Assembly: GCA_963929535.1 (NCBI GenBank)
Contig: CAWVIZ010000013.1
Span: forward strand, 110,164-174,163
DNA from: Pullilachnospira sp963929535
GTDB lineage: Bacteria > Bacillota > Clostridia > Lachnospirales > Lachnospiraceae
Direction: 5' to 3'
DNA length: 64,000 nucleotides
Shown: one piece after another, positions 55,587 through 64,000 of the stretch
How the letters are laid out: each line of letters begins with the position of its first letter
Numbering within the stretch: position 1 is the first letter of the stretch
Made by a program: the position numbers and the translations under genes
The notes under the pieces: model-generated
Told to the model about the DNA's origin: nothing
The model's input: only the letters and a program-made list of their open reading frames with translations
The model's database searches: none

Positions 55587-55685
55587 GCGATACCGCGGAC
55601 AGCTCACGGCTAACGCCGTTCGCTGTCCGTTACCCGGCAAATATCCGCTCATGCAAGCATGGCGGCTGCTTGCCGGGCGTATCGC
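55587..55685 (-). repeat. Family A element, single 99-nt copy
   Basis: It is bounded by perfect 7-bp inverted ends GCGATAC and GTATCGC. On the minus strand the first arm pairs CCCGGCAA with TTTGCCGGG. The second pairs GGACAGC with GCTGTCC and contains ACGGC/GCCGT. The predicted shape is a three-way junction. It begins in the T-run of the deoR-type gene's terminator and ends against the phnE remnant. Confidence 0.9.
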
Positions 55686-55722
55686 AAAAAAAGAGACCCG
55701 CTTCTCTGACAAAGCGAATCTC
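55686..55722 (-). terminator. Terminator after the DeoR-family gene
   Basis: On the minus strand, AAAGAGATTCGCTT and AAGCGGGTCTCTTT pair around a short loop and are followed by T7 that runs into the family A element. Confidence 0.8.
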
Positions 55723-55836
55723 TTTTGGTTTCTTGGGGCCCTGAAGCCCGTACCGTATTTCTGCGGCAGTTACGGCCGGAAGGCCACACCGCCACACATT
55801 TTTCATTTTTCACACATCCGGCACCGCCTGCGGGCG

Positions 55837-56598
55837 TCAGATAATTACAATCCCTTTTTTCCTGTATTTCTCCCGGATTTCCTCCGAGACATGATCGTCC
55901 ATCACCACGGAGTCCACCTGGGTTCTGGAAAGCACTTTCTTTTTGGAGCATTTCCCCAGCTTGCTGGAATCCATCACCGCGATCACCTTTCTGGCGGTTT
56001 TTGCCAGCAGCTGCATCACTCCGATTTCATGGAAACGGAAATCCGTAAACCCGTCGCTGTAGCTGACCGCATTGATGGACAGAAACGCCAGATCCGGATA
56101 GTACTGGCCAAATTCCTGCTCACAGACGCTTCCGTAGGTGGAGCGCTCCAGAGGATCCACATCGCCTCCGATGGCAATCAGGCGGATCTGTGAATTCTGC
56201 ATCAGAGCGCTGACCGCCGCGTAATTGTTGGTGACCACCGTCACCTTTTTGTCCAGCGCCGCCAGCTCCTGGGAGAGGATCGTGTTTGTGGTGCCGGAAT
56301 TCAGGGCGATCACATCGCCGTCCTTCACAAAGGAAATAGCCTTCCGGCAGGCTTCCCGTTTCAGATCGCTGTTCACAATCTCTCTTCCCGTAAAATTCAG
56401 AAAGGAGGCCATGGAATCCGGCAGGCAGGCTCCGCCCCTGACATACCGTATCAGGCCGTTCTGCTCCATGGTTTTCAGGTCCCTGCGTATGGTGTCCACC
56501 GACACTCCCAGGATCCGGCTCAGTTCCCCTACCTTCACCGTCGACTGCAGCTGAAGCTGCTGCATAATTCGTTCCGCACGCTCCGTATATAGCATCAT
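55837..56598 (-). CDS. DeoR-family transcriptional regulator
   Basis: This 253-residue regulator has an N-terminal HTH_DeoR (residues 6-60, VKVGELSRILGVSVDTIRRD and VRGGACLP) and a C-terminal sugar-phosphate-binding DeoRC domain with NSGTTNTILSQELAAL and AVMDSSKLGKCSKKKV. Such proteins repress sugar operons until a phosphorylated sugar binds. No sugar operon is directly adjacent in the correct orientation (phnE remnant downstream, metK upstream), so the target is elsewhere or has been lost. Confidence 0.93.
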   Translation of the reverse strand: MMLYTERAERIMQQLQLQSTVKVGELSRILGVSVDTIRRDLKTMEQNGLIRYVRGGACLPDSMASFLNFTGREIVNSDLKREACRKAISFVKDGDVIALNSGTTNTILSQELAALDKKVTVVTNNYAAVSALMQNSQIRLIAIGGDVDPLERSTYGSVCEQEFGQYYPDLAFLSINAVSYSDGFTDFRFHEIGVMQLLAKTARKVIAVMDSSKLGKCSKKKVLSRTQVDSVVMDDHVSEEIREKYRKKGIVII

Positions 56599-56685
56599 TG
56601 TTTTTCTTTCCCGTAACTTACAGATATTGTTTGCCGTGTTTCCCAGATCCGCCGCCCCGGAGGGCAGGCCGGTCTGCCTTGAAAA

Positions 56686-57873
56686 TTATAAATACTTTTT
56701 CAGCATATCCACCCGGTCCAGCTTCTCCCAGGGCAGATCCAGATCATTTCTTCCGAAATGGCCGTAGGCTGCCGTCTGTTTGTAAATGGGACGTCTCAGA
56801 TCCAGCATTTTGATGATTCCCGCCGGTCTCAGATCAAAGTTCTCCCGGATAATCTCCGTCAGTCTGGTATCCTCCAGCTTTCCGGTTCCGAAGGTATCCA
56901 CACGCACAGAAGTGGGATGCGCCACGCCGATGGCGTAGGACAGCTGGATCTCGCATTTATCCGCCAGACCTGCCGCCACAATGTTTTTGGCCACATACCG
57001 GGCAGCGTAAGCCGCGGAACGGTCCACTTTCGTGCAGTCCTTTCCGGAGAAAGCGCCGCCGCCGTGACGGCCGTATCCGCCGTAGGTATCCACGATGATC
57101 TTCCGGCCGGTAAGTCCGCTGTCTCCGTGGGGTCCTCCGATTACGAATCTTCCGGTGGGATTGATGAAGAACTTGGTATCCTCATCGATCATTTCCTTCG
57201 GAAGCACCGGATCAAATACATACTTTTTGATATCCTCATGGATCTGCTCCTGAGTCACCTCGGGATCATGCTGAGTGGAAAGCACCACCGCGTCCAGACG
57301 CACCGGTTTTCCTTCCTTGTCATACTCCACTGTCACCTGAGATTTTCCATCGGGACGCAGATAGGTCAGAGTGCCGTCCTTGCGCACCTTTGCCAGCTGT
57401 CTGGCCAGTTTGTGAGCCAGGGCGATGGGATACGGCATATACTCCTCCGTCTCATTGGAGGCGAATCCGAACATCATACCCTGATCCCCGGCTCCGATGG
57501 CATCCAGCTCTGAATCCGTCATCTGATGCTCCTTGGCCTCCAGAGCCTTGTCCACGCCCAGGGCAATATCCGCAGACTGCTCGTCAATGGCGGTGATCAC
57601 GCCGCAGTTGTCCGCGTCAAATCCATATTTTCCGCGGGTATATCCGATTTCCCGGACGGTATCCCGGACGATTTTCTGAATATCCACATAAGCCTTGGTG
57701 GTAATCTCGCCCATCACCAGCACCAGACCGGTGGTGATCGCCGTCTCGCAGGCCACACGGCTCATGGGATCCTGCTCCATCAGCGCGTCCAGAATCGCGT
57801 CGGAAATCTGATCACAGATCTTATCCGGATGTCCCTCGGTTACCGATTCGGAAGTAAATAAAATTTTCTCCAT
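56686..57873 (-). CDS. metK: S-adenosylmethionine synthetase
   Basis: This 395-residue cytoplasmic enzyme makes SAM from methionine and ATP. Signatures: FTSESVTEGHPDKICDQISD (ATP/methionine site), GAGDQGMMFGFA (family signature 1) and GGGAFSGKDCTKVDRSAAYA (signature 2). It is under a SAM-I riboswitch, so expression falls when SAM is abundant. Length is normal. Confidence 0.97.
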   Translation of the reverse strand: MEKILFTSESVTEGHPDKICDQISDAILDALMEQDPMSRVACETAITTGLVLVMGEITTKAYVDIQKIVRDTVREIGYTRGKYGFDADNCGVITAIDEQSADIALGVDKALEAKEHQMTDSELDAIGAGDQGMMFGFASNETEEYMPYPIALAHKLARQLAKVRKDGTLTYLRPDGKSQVTVEYDKEGKPVRLDAVVLSTQHDPEVTQEQIHEDIKKYVFDPVLPKEMIDEDTKFFINPTGRFVIGGPHGDSGLTGRKIIVDTYGGYGRHGGGAFSGKDCTKVDRSAAYAARYVAKNIVAAGLADKCEIQLSYAIGVAHPTSVRVDTFGTGKLEDTRLTEIIRENFDLRPAGIIKMLDLRRPIYKQTAAYGHFGRNDLDLPWEKLDRVDMLKKYL

Positions 57874-57999
57874 AAGTCTCTCCTTTTCTGCATGGTGCTT
57901 TTCTCCCCGCGGGAAGATTTCTGACAGGGAATTTCTCCCTCCGCGCAGGCCGCCATGTGCGGCGTATCGCCGCTGCTGCGCTGATGAAGATTTCCCATC

Positions 58000-58025
58000 A
58001 AAAAAGTCCGCACACAGCGGACTTA
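58000..58025 (-). terminator. SAM riboswitch terminator
   Basis: On the minus strand, AAGTCCGC and GCGGACTT flank a short loop, followed by T6. Confidence 0.85.
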
Positions 58026-58140
58026 ATATTTTCTATCAAATCCCCTTATTGTTCGATTGCTCGCTCAGGTAGGCACCTTCCGTTTCCGGGGTTGCCGTGA
58101 CTTCACAGATCCTATGTATCTCCATCACTCTGAATAAGAG
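58000..58140 (-). promoter_or_regulatory. SAM-I riboswitch (S-box) controlling metK
   Basis: On the minus strand, P1 pairs CTCTTATT with AATAAGGG. The core shows GATGGAG, the pseudoknot segment, CGGCAACC and AAGGTGCC, all conserved S-box features. The terminator follows within 20 bases of P1. Between terminator and metK (57874-57999) lies a 126-base leader with a GCGGCG/CGCCGC hairpin and AGGAGA before the ATG. Confidence 0.92.
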
Positions 58141-58170
58141 AAAAGCGTTGGTATTCAATTTACGTCTTAT

Positions 58171-58199
58171 AGAGTAGTTCCTTTTCCCCGTTCTGTCAA
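58171..58199 (-). promoter_or_regulatory. Sigma-A promoter for metK
   Basis: On the minus strand, TTGACA and TACTCT lie 17 bases apart, about 30 bases upstream of the SAM riboswitch. Confidence 0.7.
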
Positions 58200-58227
58200 G
58201 AGGAAATTTAAAAATACTATGCGGTAT

Positions 58228-58372
58228 CGTAACAGTTCAGCCTTCCAATGTCCCGCGAGGTGTCACGCTGCATTCGCAGCGTGATCCCGAGATTTGCGGG
58301 CGCCAGGCTGCGAAAATCGCAGCCTGTGTGCATGCGTTTGTAACAGTGAAGCCGGAAGGCTGAACTGTTACG
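58228..58372. repeat. Family C MITE-like element, copy 2
   Basis: It has perfect 19-bp terminal inverted repeats CGTAACAGTTCAGCCTTCC and GGAAGGCTGAACTGTTACG. Inside are two perfect hairpins, CACGCTGC/GCAGCGTG and AGGCTGCGA/TCGCAGCCT. GGTAT occurs immediately left and one base right of the repeats, a possible 5-bp target duplication. It has no ORF. The rest of the gap to 58538 shows no gene and no clear terminator for the beta-galactosidase gene. Confidence 0.88.
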
Positions 58373-58538
58373 TGGTATCCGCCTCAGATGGCCCATGAGA
58401 GCTGCTCCCTTTCCCTTGTGGGGCAGCCCTCAGCGGACCTTCTTCAGACATTGCTTATATCTTATATACTTTTCCTGATTCTTTCTTCGGGGATATCCCG
58501 CGGCAGTTCATCCTTTCGTCTTTGCTGCCCCGATATCG

Positions 58539-60584
58539 TTACAGTATTTCTGCCACCAGAACTCCGTATGCTTCCAGTTCCCGGTCCCCCAAAAGCTCCT
58601 CTCCTGTATACAGATCCCTCATCTTCCGAAGCAGCTTTACCGCAGCCGGCTTCTTTTCATAATTCAGGACAAACAGGAACTGCCTTCCGTCTTTTTCCCG
58701 GACTGCGATCTCGCACGTCTCGGGCGCTTCCACGGTATCTTTATAAGGGGACGCCACCCCCAGCTTCTCCAGGAATATCTTCACAGATTCCGGAGTATAC
58801 GCGGAGCCGTAATAATATGCCCGGCCCTTTCCGTATCTGTTTTCCACCAGGGCGCCGGATCCGCTGTAATAATCATCCATATAAACACCTGCGATCCTGG
58901 CATCGGGCCCTGCAGCCTCCAGCTGTTCCGCAAAGATGCTGGCTTCCATCCGGGTTCCATCCCAGTCGATGGTCACCGTTCCCGTATCCGGTGCAATGGC
59001 CGTATACTCCGGGATATCCGTTCCTGTCAGCGGGGCCAGAAGTCCGGGCAGATCCTCCATCACGCATTTTCCGGTGATGTCCTTGTAGCCGCTTCTGCAG
59101 CCAGCCACCAGGATACCGCCGTTTTCCACATAGTCTTCCAGGATCTTCACCTGGTCTTCCGTAAGAATCGCCCCGTGGGGATAAAACAGCACCTGATACT
59201 TTTCCAGGCTTTCCGCCGTTGTGGTCTCATCCAGATACACATAGTCAAAGGGCGTGTGGGTAAGCTGGGCGGCTTCAAAAAACGCCTTCTGGCTTTCCTT
59301 CTCCAGCCTTCCGTGCCATACATCCAGCTGGGCGTCCCAGATATTGTCGTAATCCCGGATCATACCCACTCTGGCCTGATAGATCCCTCCGGCCACATCC
59401 TTCATAGCCTGCAGCTTTCTGTGGATCTCCCTGACCTCCCGGATCCTCCTGTTTTCCCTTCCGGAATAATCCAGGATGCCGTGCCAGTAGATCTCCGTTC
59501 CCATGGTACAGGTCCTCCAGCGGAAATAGCTGACGTAATCCGCTCCATGGGCAATGGACTGCATGGTCCACAGGGTCATCTGTCCCGGTCTGGGCGTGGG
59601 CGCCTCCATCCTGGTATTCCAGCCATTGGCTCCCGACTGCTGCTCCATGATCCCGAATACCGGGGAGATGGAGCGGACCGTGGAAAGATTTCTGCTCCAT
59701 TTCCGGTCTTTCATATTTCCCGGAGCATCGGAATAGGCGTCCAGACAGTAAGCAAAGTTGGGATAGGAATCGTAGGTGATAAAATCCAGGCTCTCTCTGG
59801 TCATCTTATGGCTGTCCAGATTTCCGAAAATCCCGTTGGTGGTGATAAAATCTTCCGGTTTTTTATATCGGGCGATGATGTCGCTCTGCATTTTCACAAA
59901 GCTCCTAGCGCTTTGGGAGATAAAGCGGGTATAGTCCAGCACCTCATGAGGATTGGTGGAATCGGAATACGTTTTTCTGGGGGCGTGCACCTCCTGCCAG
60001 TCGGTATACGTCTGGTTCCAGAAAGCGGTTCCCCAGGCATCGTTCAGCGCGTCCAGCGTTCCATACTTATCTTTGAGAAATTCCCGGAAGGCGGCGTGAT
60101 CGCTTTCCGAATAGAACACGTCCTTCTCACAGTTCACTTCATTGTCGATCTGCCAGCCGATGATACAGCTGCGGCCCCCGTAGTGAGAAGCGGATTTCTC
60201 GGTGATCCGCGCGGACAACTGCCGGTATACCGGCGAATTATAGTTATAATGCCGGCGGGCGCCGTGATAATACCGATTTCCGTCCATATCCGCGTTCAGC
60301 ACTTCCGGATACTTTTCCGTAAGCCAGGCCGGCGGCGTGGCGGTGGGCGTACAGAAGATCACCTTCATGCCTTCTTCCTCCGCCAGATCCAGGAACCGGT
60401 CGAAAAAGTCATGGTTAAAAACTCCCTCCTCCGGTTCCACCTTGTTCCAGGCAAATTCCGCGATCCGGATCACTTCAATGCCGGCCTCCAGCATCCGCCG
60501 AAGGTCATCTCTCCACAGCTTCTCGGGCCAGTGTTCCGGATAATAGCATGTCCCCAGTACCAGCCGATCTCCTTTTAAGATCAT
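58539..60584 (-). CDS. GH42 beta-galactosidase
   Basis: This 681-residue protein without a signal peptide has the GH42 barrel at residues 1-380: GTCYYPEHWPEKLWRDDLRR, acid/base Glu in IGWQIDNEVNC (E149) and nucleophile Glu in FGIMEQQSGANGW (E314). A Rossmann-like trimerisation domain (about 390-600) and a small beta domain follow. GGAGG precedes the ATG. It hydrolyses galactosides taken up by the binding protein and permeases encoded just upstream on the same strand. Confidence 0.95.
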   Translation of the reverse strand: MILKGDRLVLGTCYYPEHWPEKLWRDDLRRMLEAGIEVIRIAEFAWNKVEPEEGVFNHDFFDRFLDLAEEEGMKVIFCTPTATPPAWLTEKYPEVLNADMDGNRYYHGARRHYNYNSPVYRQLSARITEKSASHYGGRSCIIGWQIDNEVNCEKDVFYSESDHAAFREFLKDKYGTLDALNDAWGTAFWNQTYTDWQEVHAPRKTYSDSTNPHEVLDYTRFISQSARSFVKMQSDIIARYKKPEDFITTNGIFGNLDSHKMTRESLDFITYDSYPNFAYCLDAYSDAPGNMKDRKWSRNLSTVRSISPVFGIMEQQSGANGWNTRMEAPTPRPGQMTLWTMQSIAHGADYVSYFRWRTCTMGTEIYWHGILDYSGRENRRIREVREIHRKLQAMKDVAGGIYQARVGMIRDYDNIWDAQLDVWHGRLEKESQKAFFEAAQLTHTPFDYVYLDETTTAESLEKYQVLFYPHGAILTEDQVKILEDYVENGGILVAGCRSGYKDITGKCVMEDLPGLLAPLTGTDIPEYTAIAPDTGTVTIDWDGTRMEASIFAEQLEAAGPDARIAGVYMDDYYSGSGALVENRYGKGRAYYYGSAYTPESVKIFLEKLGVASPYKDTVEAPETCEIAVREKDGRQFLFVLNYEKKPAAVKLLRKMRDLYTGEELLGDRELEAYGVLVAEIL

Positions 60585-60673
60585 AACGCACCTCCTTGCG
60601 GGCCCTGCCAGGCCCTGTATTTTTATGCTTGTTTTACAGCCATTCAGCCTTCCGCTGAACCTTTTACCTCATT

Positions 60674-61558
60674 TTACTCTTTCACCGCTCCTGCCGTCAA
60701 TCCGTCCATAAAGAACTTGGAAGCGCACAGGAAGCAGATCAGCAGCGGCAGCACCGCGCACGTACTGGCCAGCATCATTGCTCCGTAATCCGTTCCCCGG
60801 TCGGATACCATGGAACGCAGCAGCAGCGGCAACGTATAAAGATCTTCATCCCGCAGGATGATCAGCGCCTGCATGAATTCATTCCACATATTTACAAACT
60901 GCATGATTCCCAGAGAAGCGTAGGCCGGCTTCAGGATCGGGGCGATCACCCGGAAAAAGATGGTCCACTCGCTGCAGCCGTCGATCCGGGCCGCTTCCAT
61001 CAGGGATGCGGGAACATTGTTCTGACAGTACTGCCTCATCCAGAAAATACCGAAGGCATTGGCGCAGCCGGGAATGATCAGCGCCTGGAAGGAATTTACC
61101 CAGTGCAGGCGGCTCATCATGATAAACCAGGGAATGATGCTGGCTGTAGCCGGCACCATCATGGTTCCCAGCAGGATGCCGAACAGCTTGCTCCGTCCCG
61201 GAAAATCGTAAACAGAAAACGCGTAGCCGCCCATGGAGCAGAACAGCAGCACCAGAAATGTATAGGTAAACGTCACGATACAGCTGTTCAGGAATGCTCT
61301 CGGAAGATTTACCGCCTCCACCATATTCCGGAAATTGGTTACCAGGTTATCCCCGAACCACATGATCGGCGGGAAGGAATATATCTCATTAGTTGACAGG
61401 GTGGACATTACAAACATCATATAAAACGGCAGCAGCATCACCAGAGCGATCACGATCAGGATAAAATACAGAGAAATCTTTTTCCCTACTTTGCAAAGGA
61501 GGGATATCCCGATCAGTATCAGCGCCGTAACCGCAAGAATGATCAACAGAGTCTTCAT
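60674..61558 (-). CDS. ABC sugar permease, MalG/UgpE-like
   Basis: This 294-residue inner-membrane protein reads SLYFILIVIALVMLLPFYMM, the EAA loop ASLMEAARIDGCSEWTIFFR followed by VIAPILKP, and the C-terminus KFFMDGLTAGAVKE. It pairs with the MalF-like permease directly upstream. It belongs to the galactoside importer operon. Confidence 0.93.
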   Translation of the reverse strand: MKTLLIILAVTALILIGISLLCKVGKKISLYFILIVIALVMLLPFYMMFVMSTLSTNEIYSFPPIMWFGDNLVTNFRNMVEAVNLPRAFLNSCIVTFTYTFLVLLFCSMGGYAFSVYDFPGRSKLFGILLGTMMVPATASIIPWFIMMSRLHWVNSFQALIIPGCANAFGIFWMRQYCQNNVPASLMEAARIDGCSEWTIFFRVIAPILKPAYASLGIMQFVNMWNEFMQALIILRDEDLYTLPLLLRSMVSDRGTDYGAMMLASTCAVLPLLICFLCASKFFMDGLTAGAVKE

Positions 61559-62492
61559 TTATGCTCTCCCTCCTTTTCTTCTGGCTTTGGGCTCCCGGTC
61601 TGACATCACCCGGTTCAGCACCAGGGAGATCAGAACGATCATCACCGTGATCACATATGCTACAGAGGATGCGTATCCATACAGATTTCCGCCCTGGGGA
61701 GCCTTGTTCAGCAGATACATCATCAGCGTCAGGCCACCGTTGTTGATCCCTCCCGTCCAGCTGCTGTTGGTAAGGATAAACGGCTCTGTAAACAGGTTGA
61801 ACATACCGATGCTGGACTGGATCAGCGTAAACAGGATAATGGGCTTCAGAAGGGGGATCACGATCTTGAAGACCATACGGCTGTGAGTGGCTCCGTCGAT
61901 CCTGGCTGCCTCATAGATGTCATTGCTGATCCCCTGCATGCCGGCAAGATAGATGACCATATTCCAGCCGATCCATTTCCAGGCAAACATCACGATCACG
62001 GCCACCTTGATCAGGCTTCCGTCTCCTCCCAACCAGTTCACAGCCTCATCTCCCAGCAAGGTGACAAAGTAATTGATCAGTCCGTAATTATAGCCGAACA
62101 GATTTTGAAAAATGATGGTGATAGCCACAGCGCTGGTTACCATAGGCATAAAGTAAATGGTCTTGAAAATATTCTGTCCCTTCACCAGCTTGGAATTCAG
62201 TATGTAGGCCAGCACCAGTCCTCCCAGCAGGATGGGAATATGGGCGATAATCCCGATAAACAATGTATTTCCCAGAGCTTTCCAGAACAGGGGATCCTGA
62301 AACAGGCTGATATAGTTGTTCAGCCCCAGAAAATGCATGGCACCCATTCCGTCCCAGCGGAAAAAAACTGAGCACAAAACCGGCCACCATGGGAAAAAGC
62401 CCGAAAATGGCAAATAAGATATAAAATGGCGCAATGTATGCATAAGCCACTTTATACTGTTTCAGCGTTTTGAAAAAACCTTTTTTCTTCAC
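61559..62492 (-). pseudogene. ABC sugar permease, MalF-like, single frameshift
   Basis: A GTG start at 62492 with AAAGGAGG upstream opens KKKGFFKTLKQYKVAYAYIA, then PFYILFAIFGLFPMVAGFVL, ending in SFFPLG out of frame. The correct continuation, RWDGMGAMHFLGLNNYISLF, lies in a second frame that carries the EAA loop DIYEAARIDGATHSRMVFKI to the stop. Dropping one base of the A7 run at 62361-62367 (T7 on the coding strand) restores VLSFFRWDGMGA. The rest of the gene is undamaged, so this is either a recent mutation, slippage-corrected expression, or a consensus error. If real, the importer would lack half its pore. Confidence 0.85.
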
Positions 62493-62601
62493 GCGTATCC
62501 TCCTTTCCTGAAAAGGGGACTGCCGAAGCAGCCCCCTTTCTGTTCCGCAAGCCGTGTTTCCCGGACAAAATTCCGTCAAAACACCGTCCGCGGCAGATGT
62601 T

Positions 62602-64000
62602 CTACTCTTCCCACACGCCAGCGTCCTTCAGCGTCTGGATCTGCTGCTCTTTCAGCTCGGCGCAGGCAGCCTCGATATCGTTGCCCAGGCGCTCCCGGAT
62701 CTGCTCCGGAGTTTCCCCCGCGTCCGCTCCGGCGTTGAAGGAGCTGTAGATACAGCCTTCTGCCGTTACGTCCATGATGGTATTGTTTACCACCGGAACA
62801 TTTCCCGCGATCTCAGTGGCTATGGAGTTGGGCGACGGGTCCTGATCGCCAAAGTAGGGATCGGGATCCGTATAAAGCTCAGGAGCCTCATCCCATGCGG
62901 GCATATAAGCCGGGAAGTAGTCGATAGCCTCAAACATGGCGTTCTGAGCTTCCGAAGTCGCCATCATGTATTTCACGAACGCCCATGCAGCCTCTTTGTT
63001 CTGGGACTGCTCCGGAATCACCAGGAAGGATCCTCCCCAGTTGGTGTCGGGCATTCCCGCCGGAAGTCTGGTAGCGCCCCAGTGTCCGGCTCCGTCAGGA
63101 TCGATATCTGTTTTCAGGAATCCGGAGAACCAGGAACCGGATGCCACGCACACACAGGTTCCCGCGGCATATGCCGCATACGCTTCGGTACTCCACATAT
63201 CCACGTTCATATCCCATCCGTTTTCACGGATCGTCAGGCACGCCTCCAGGCATTCCAGATCTCCATCCCTCTCCAGGATCAGATTCAGGTCCTCATCGTA
63301 ATAATCTCTGTTGATGAACAGCCACTGATAAGGATATGCTGCGGACGGAAGGAACCATCTCTCTCCGGGGATGGACACGGCTTCCGCCACCTGAAGCACC
63401 CCGTCCCAGGTGCTCATCAGCTCAGATACTTCGTCCGGATCTGTGGGAAGTCCGCACTCCTCAAACACATCCGTCCTGTAGTAGAACAGAGTGGGCCCCA
63501 GATCCCAGGGGATTCCAATAAGACGGGAACCATCCGAGGAAGTAGCCTGATCCCACTTGAACTGTACGAAGTCATCCTTCAGCTCATCGGCTCCCAGAGT
63601 ATTCAGATCTGTCAGAGCCATGCTGTCTCTGTACTGGGCGATGTAAGCGCCCTCAACCATTGCCACATCCGGTGCTCCGCTTCCTGCTGTCAGCGCCGTC
63701 TGCAGAGACTGATGATGGGCTGTGGTATCGGTGAATACCAGCTCCACCTCAATATTGGGATACTCCTCATTGAATCCCTCCAGCGCGGCCTCAAAGCCAT
63801 CATCCCCGGAAGGCCAGCCTCCCACCTGGATATGGCCTGAAATGGCTGAGGGATCGCTGTCCACAGCTTCCGCGATTTCGGCGCCCTCTTCTTCCGTGGT
63901 ATTTTCAACTTCCGCGCTTCCGCCTACGCCGCCGTCATCCCCGCCGCATCCTGCCAGCATAGGAACCGTCATCGACGCTGCCAGCAATAGATATACGTAT
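62602..64000 (-). CDS. Sugar-binding lipoprotein, partial at the right edge
   Basis: At least 465 residues of a family 1 solute-binding protein. The signal peptide is open to the window end (YVYLLLAASMTVPMLAGC) and contains lipobox MLAGC, so the true start lies just outside. The mature part has FTDTTAHHQSLQTALTAGSG, WDLGPTLFYYRTDVFEECGL and MPAWDEAPELYTDPDPYFG. It heads the permease-permease-GH42 operon and likely binds galacto-oligosaccharides, inferred from the enzyme only. Confidence 0.92.
   Translation of the reverse strand, partial: YVYLLLAASMTVPMLAGCGGDDGGVGGSAEVENTTEEEGAEIAEAVDSDPSAISGHIQVGGWPSGDDGFEAALEGFNEEYPNIEVELVFTDTTAHHQSLQTALTAGSGAPDVAMVEGAYIAQYRDSMALTDLNTLGADELKDDFVQFKWDQATSSDGSRLIGIPWDLGPTLFYYRTDVFEECGLPTDPDEVSELMSTWDGVLQVAEAVSIPGERWFLPSAAYPYQWLFINRDYYDEDLNLILERDGDLECLEACLTIRENGWDMNVDMWSTEAYAAYAAGTCVCVASGSWFSGFLKTDIDPDGAGHWGATRLPAGMPDTNWGGSFLVIPEQSQNKEAAWAFVKYMMATSEAQNAMFEAIDYFPAYMPAWDEAPELYTDPDPYFGDQDPSPNSIATEIAGNVPVVNNTIMDVTAEGCIYSSFNAGADAGETPEQIRERLGNDIEAACAELKEQQIQTLKDAGVWEE

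Overview
The window looks like a chromosomal segment of a gut-type Clostridia, most likely Lachnospiraceae. The evidence is mid-range GC, clean TTGACA/TATAAT promoters with GGAGG ribosome sites, a T-box on metG, a SAM-I riboswitch on metK, RicT/PSP1, and three glycan-uptake operons of a style common in that family (lipoprotein binding protein plus two permeases and no local ATPase). The organism is inferred from style, not from a marker gene.

Layout. 1-3942 is decayed mobile DNA: a MATE transporter fragment, a group II intron whose reverse transcriptase has lost an internal segment and whose flanking exons come from two different genes, and an IS5/IS1182-like element with a multiply broken transposase. 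4334-9207 (minus) holds an M29 aminopeptidase, an unusual 822-residue membrane-anchored protein and a methyltransferase. 9606-17550 (plus) is a YesN/YesM two-component system (kinase frameshifted), two binding lipoproteins and two permeases. 17741-24693 (minus) holds trpS with a possible attenuator, a sigma factor/XRE pair, glgB, a GH13 enzyme and an autoregulated tetR. 25015-27474 (plus) is marR-MATE-acetyltransferase. 27652-36234 (minus) is a GH29 fucosidase with its ABC importer and a second YesMN pair. 36299-43090 (minus) holds tatD, T-box-controlled metG, a hydrolase, a CDF transporter and a HEPN/MNT pair. A GH20 enzyme follows on plus (43604-45508). 45655-47572 is a scar of chimeric and internally deleted genes. 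47565-54797 (minus) is a housekeeping run (rsmI, tRNA methyltransferase, ricT, holB, kinase-like gene, pcp, two-component system). 55220-57873 has a phnE remnant, a DeoR regulator and metK; 58539 to the end is a GH42 beta-galactosidase operon with one frameshifted permease, running off the right edge.

The most interesting material is non-coding. Three families of highly structured short repeats lie between genes. Family A is about 99 nt, with terminal inverted repeats and two internal hairpins, so it could fold as a three-way junction. At all three loci it begins at the T-run of a rho-independent terminator, on the same strand. One copy has expanded into a 135-bp tandem array between the metG T-box terminator and the metG start codon. 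Family B also abuts terminator-like hairpins. Family C is MITE-like, with 15-19 bp terminal inverted repeats. Single-base homopolymer frameshifts in two otherwise intact glycan-uptake operons should be checked against raw reads before being taken as real.
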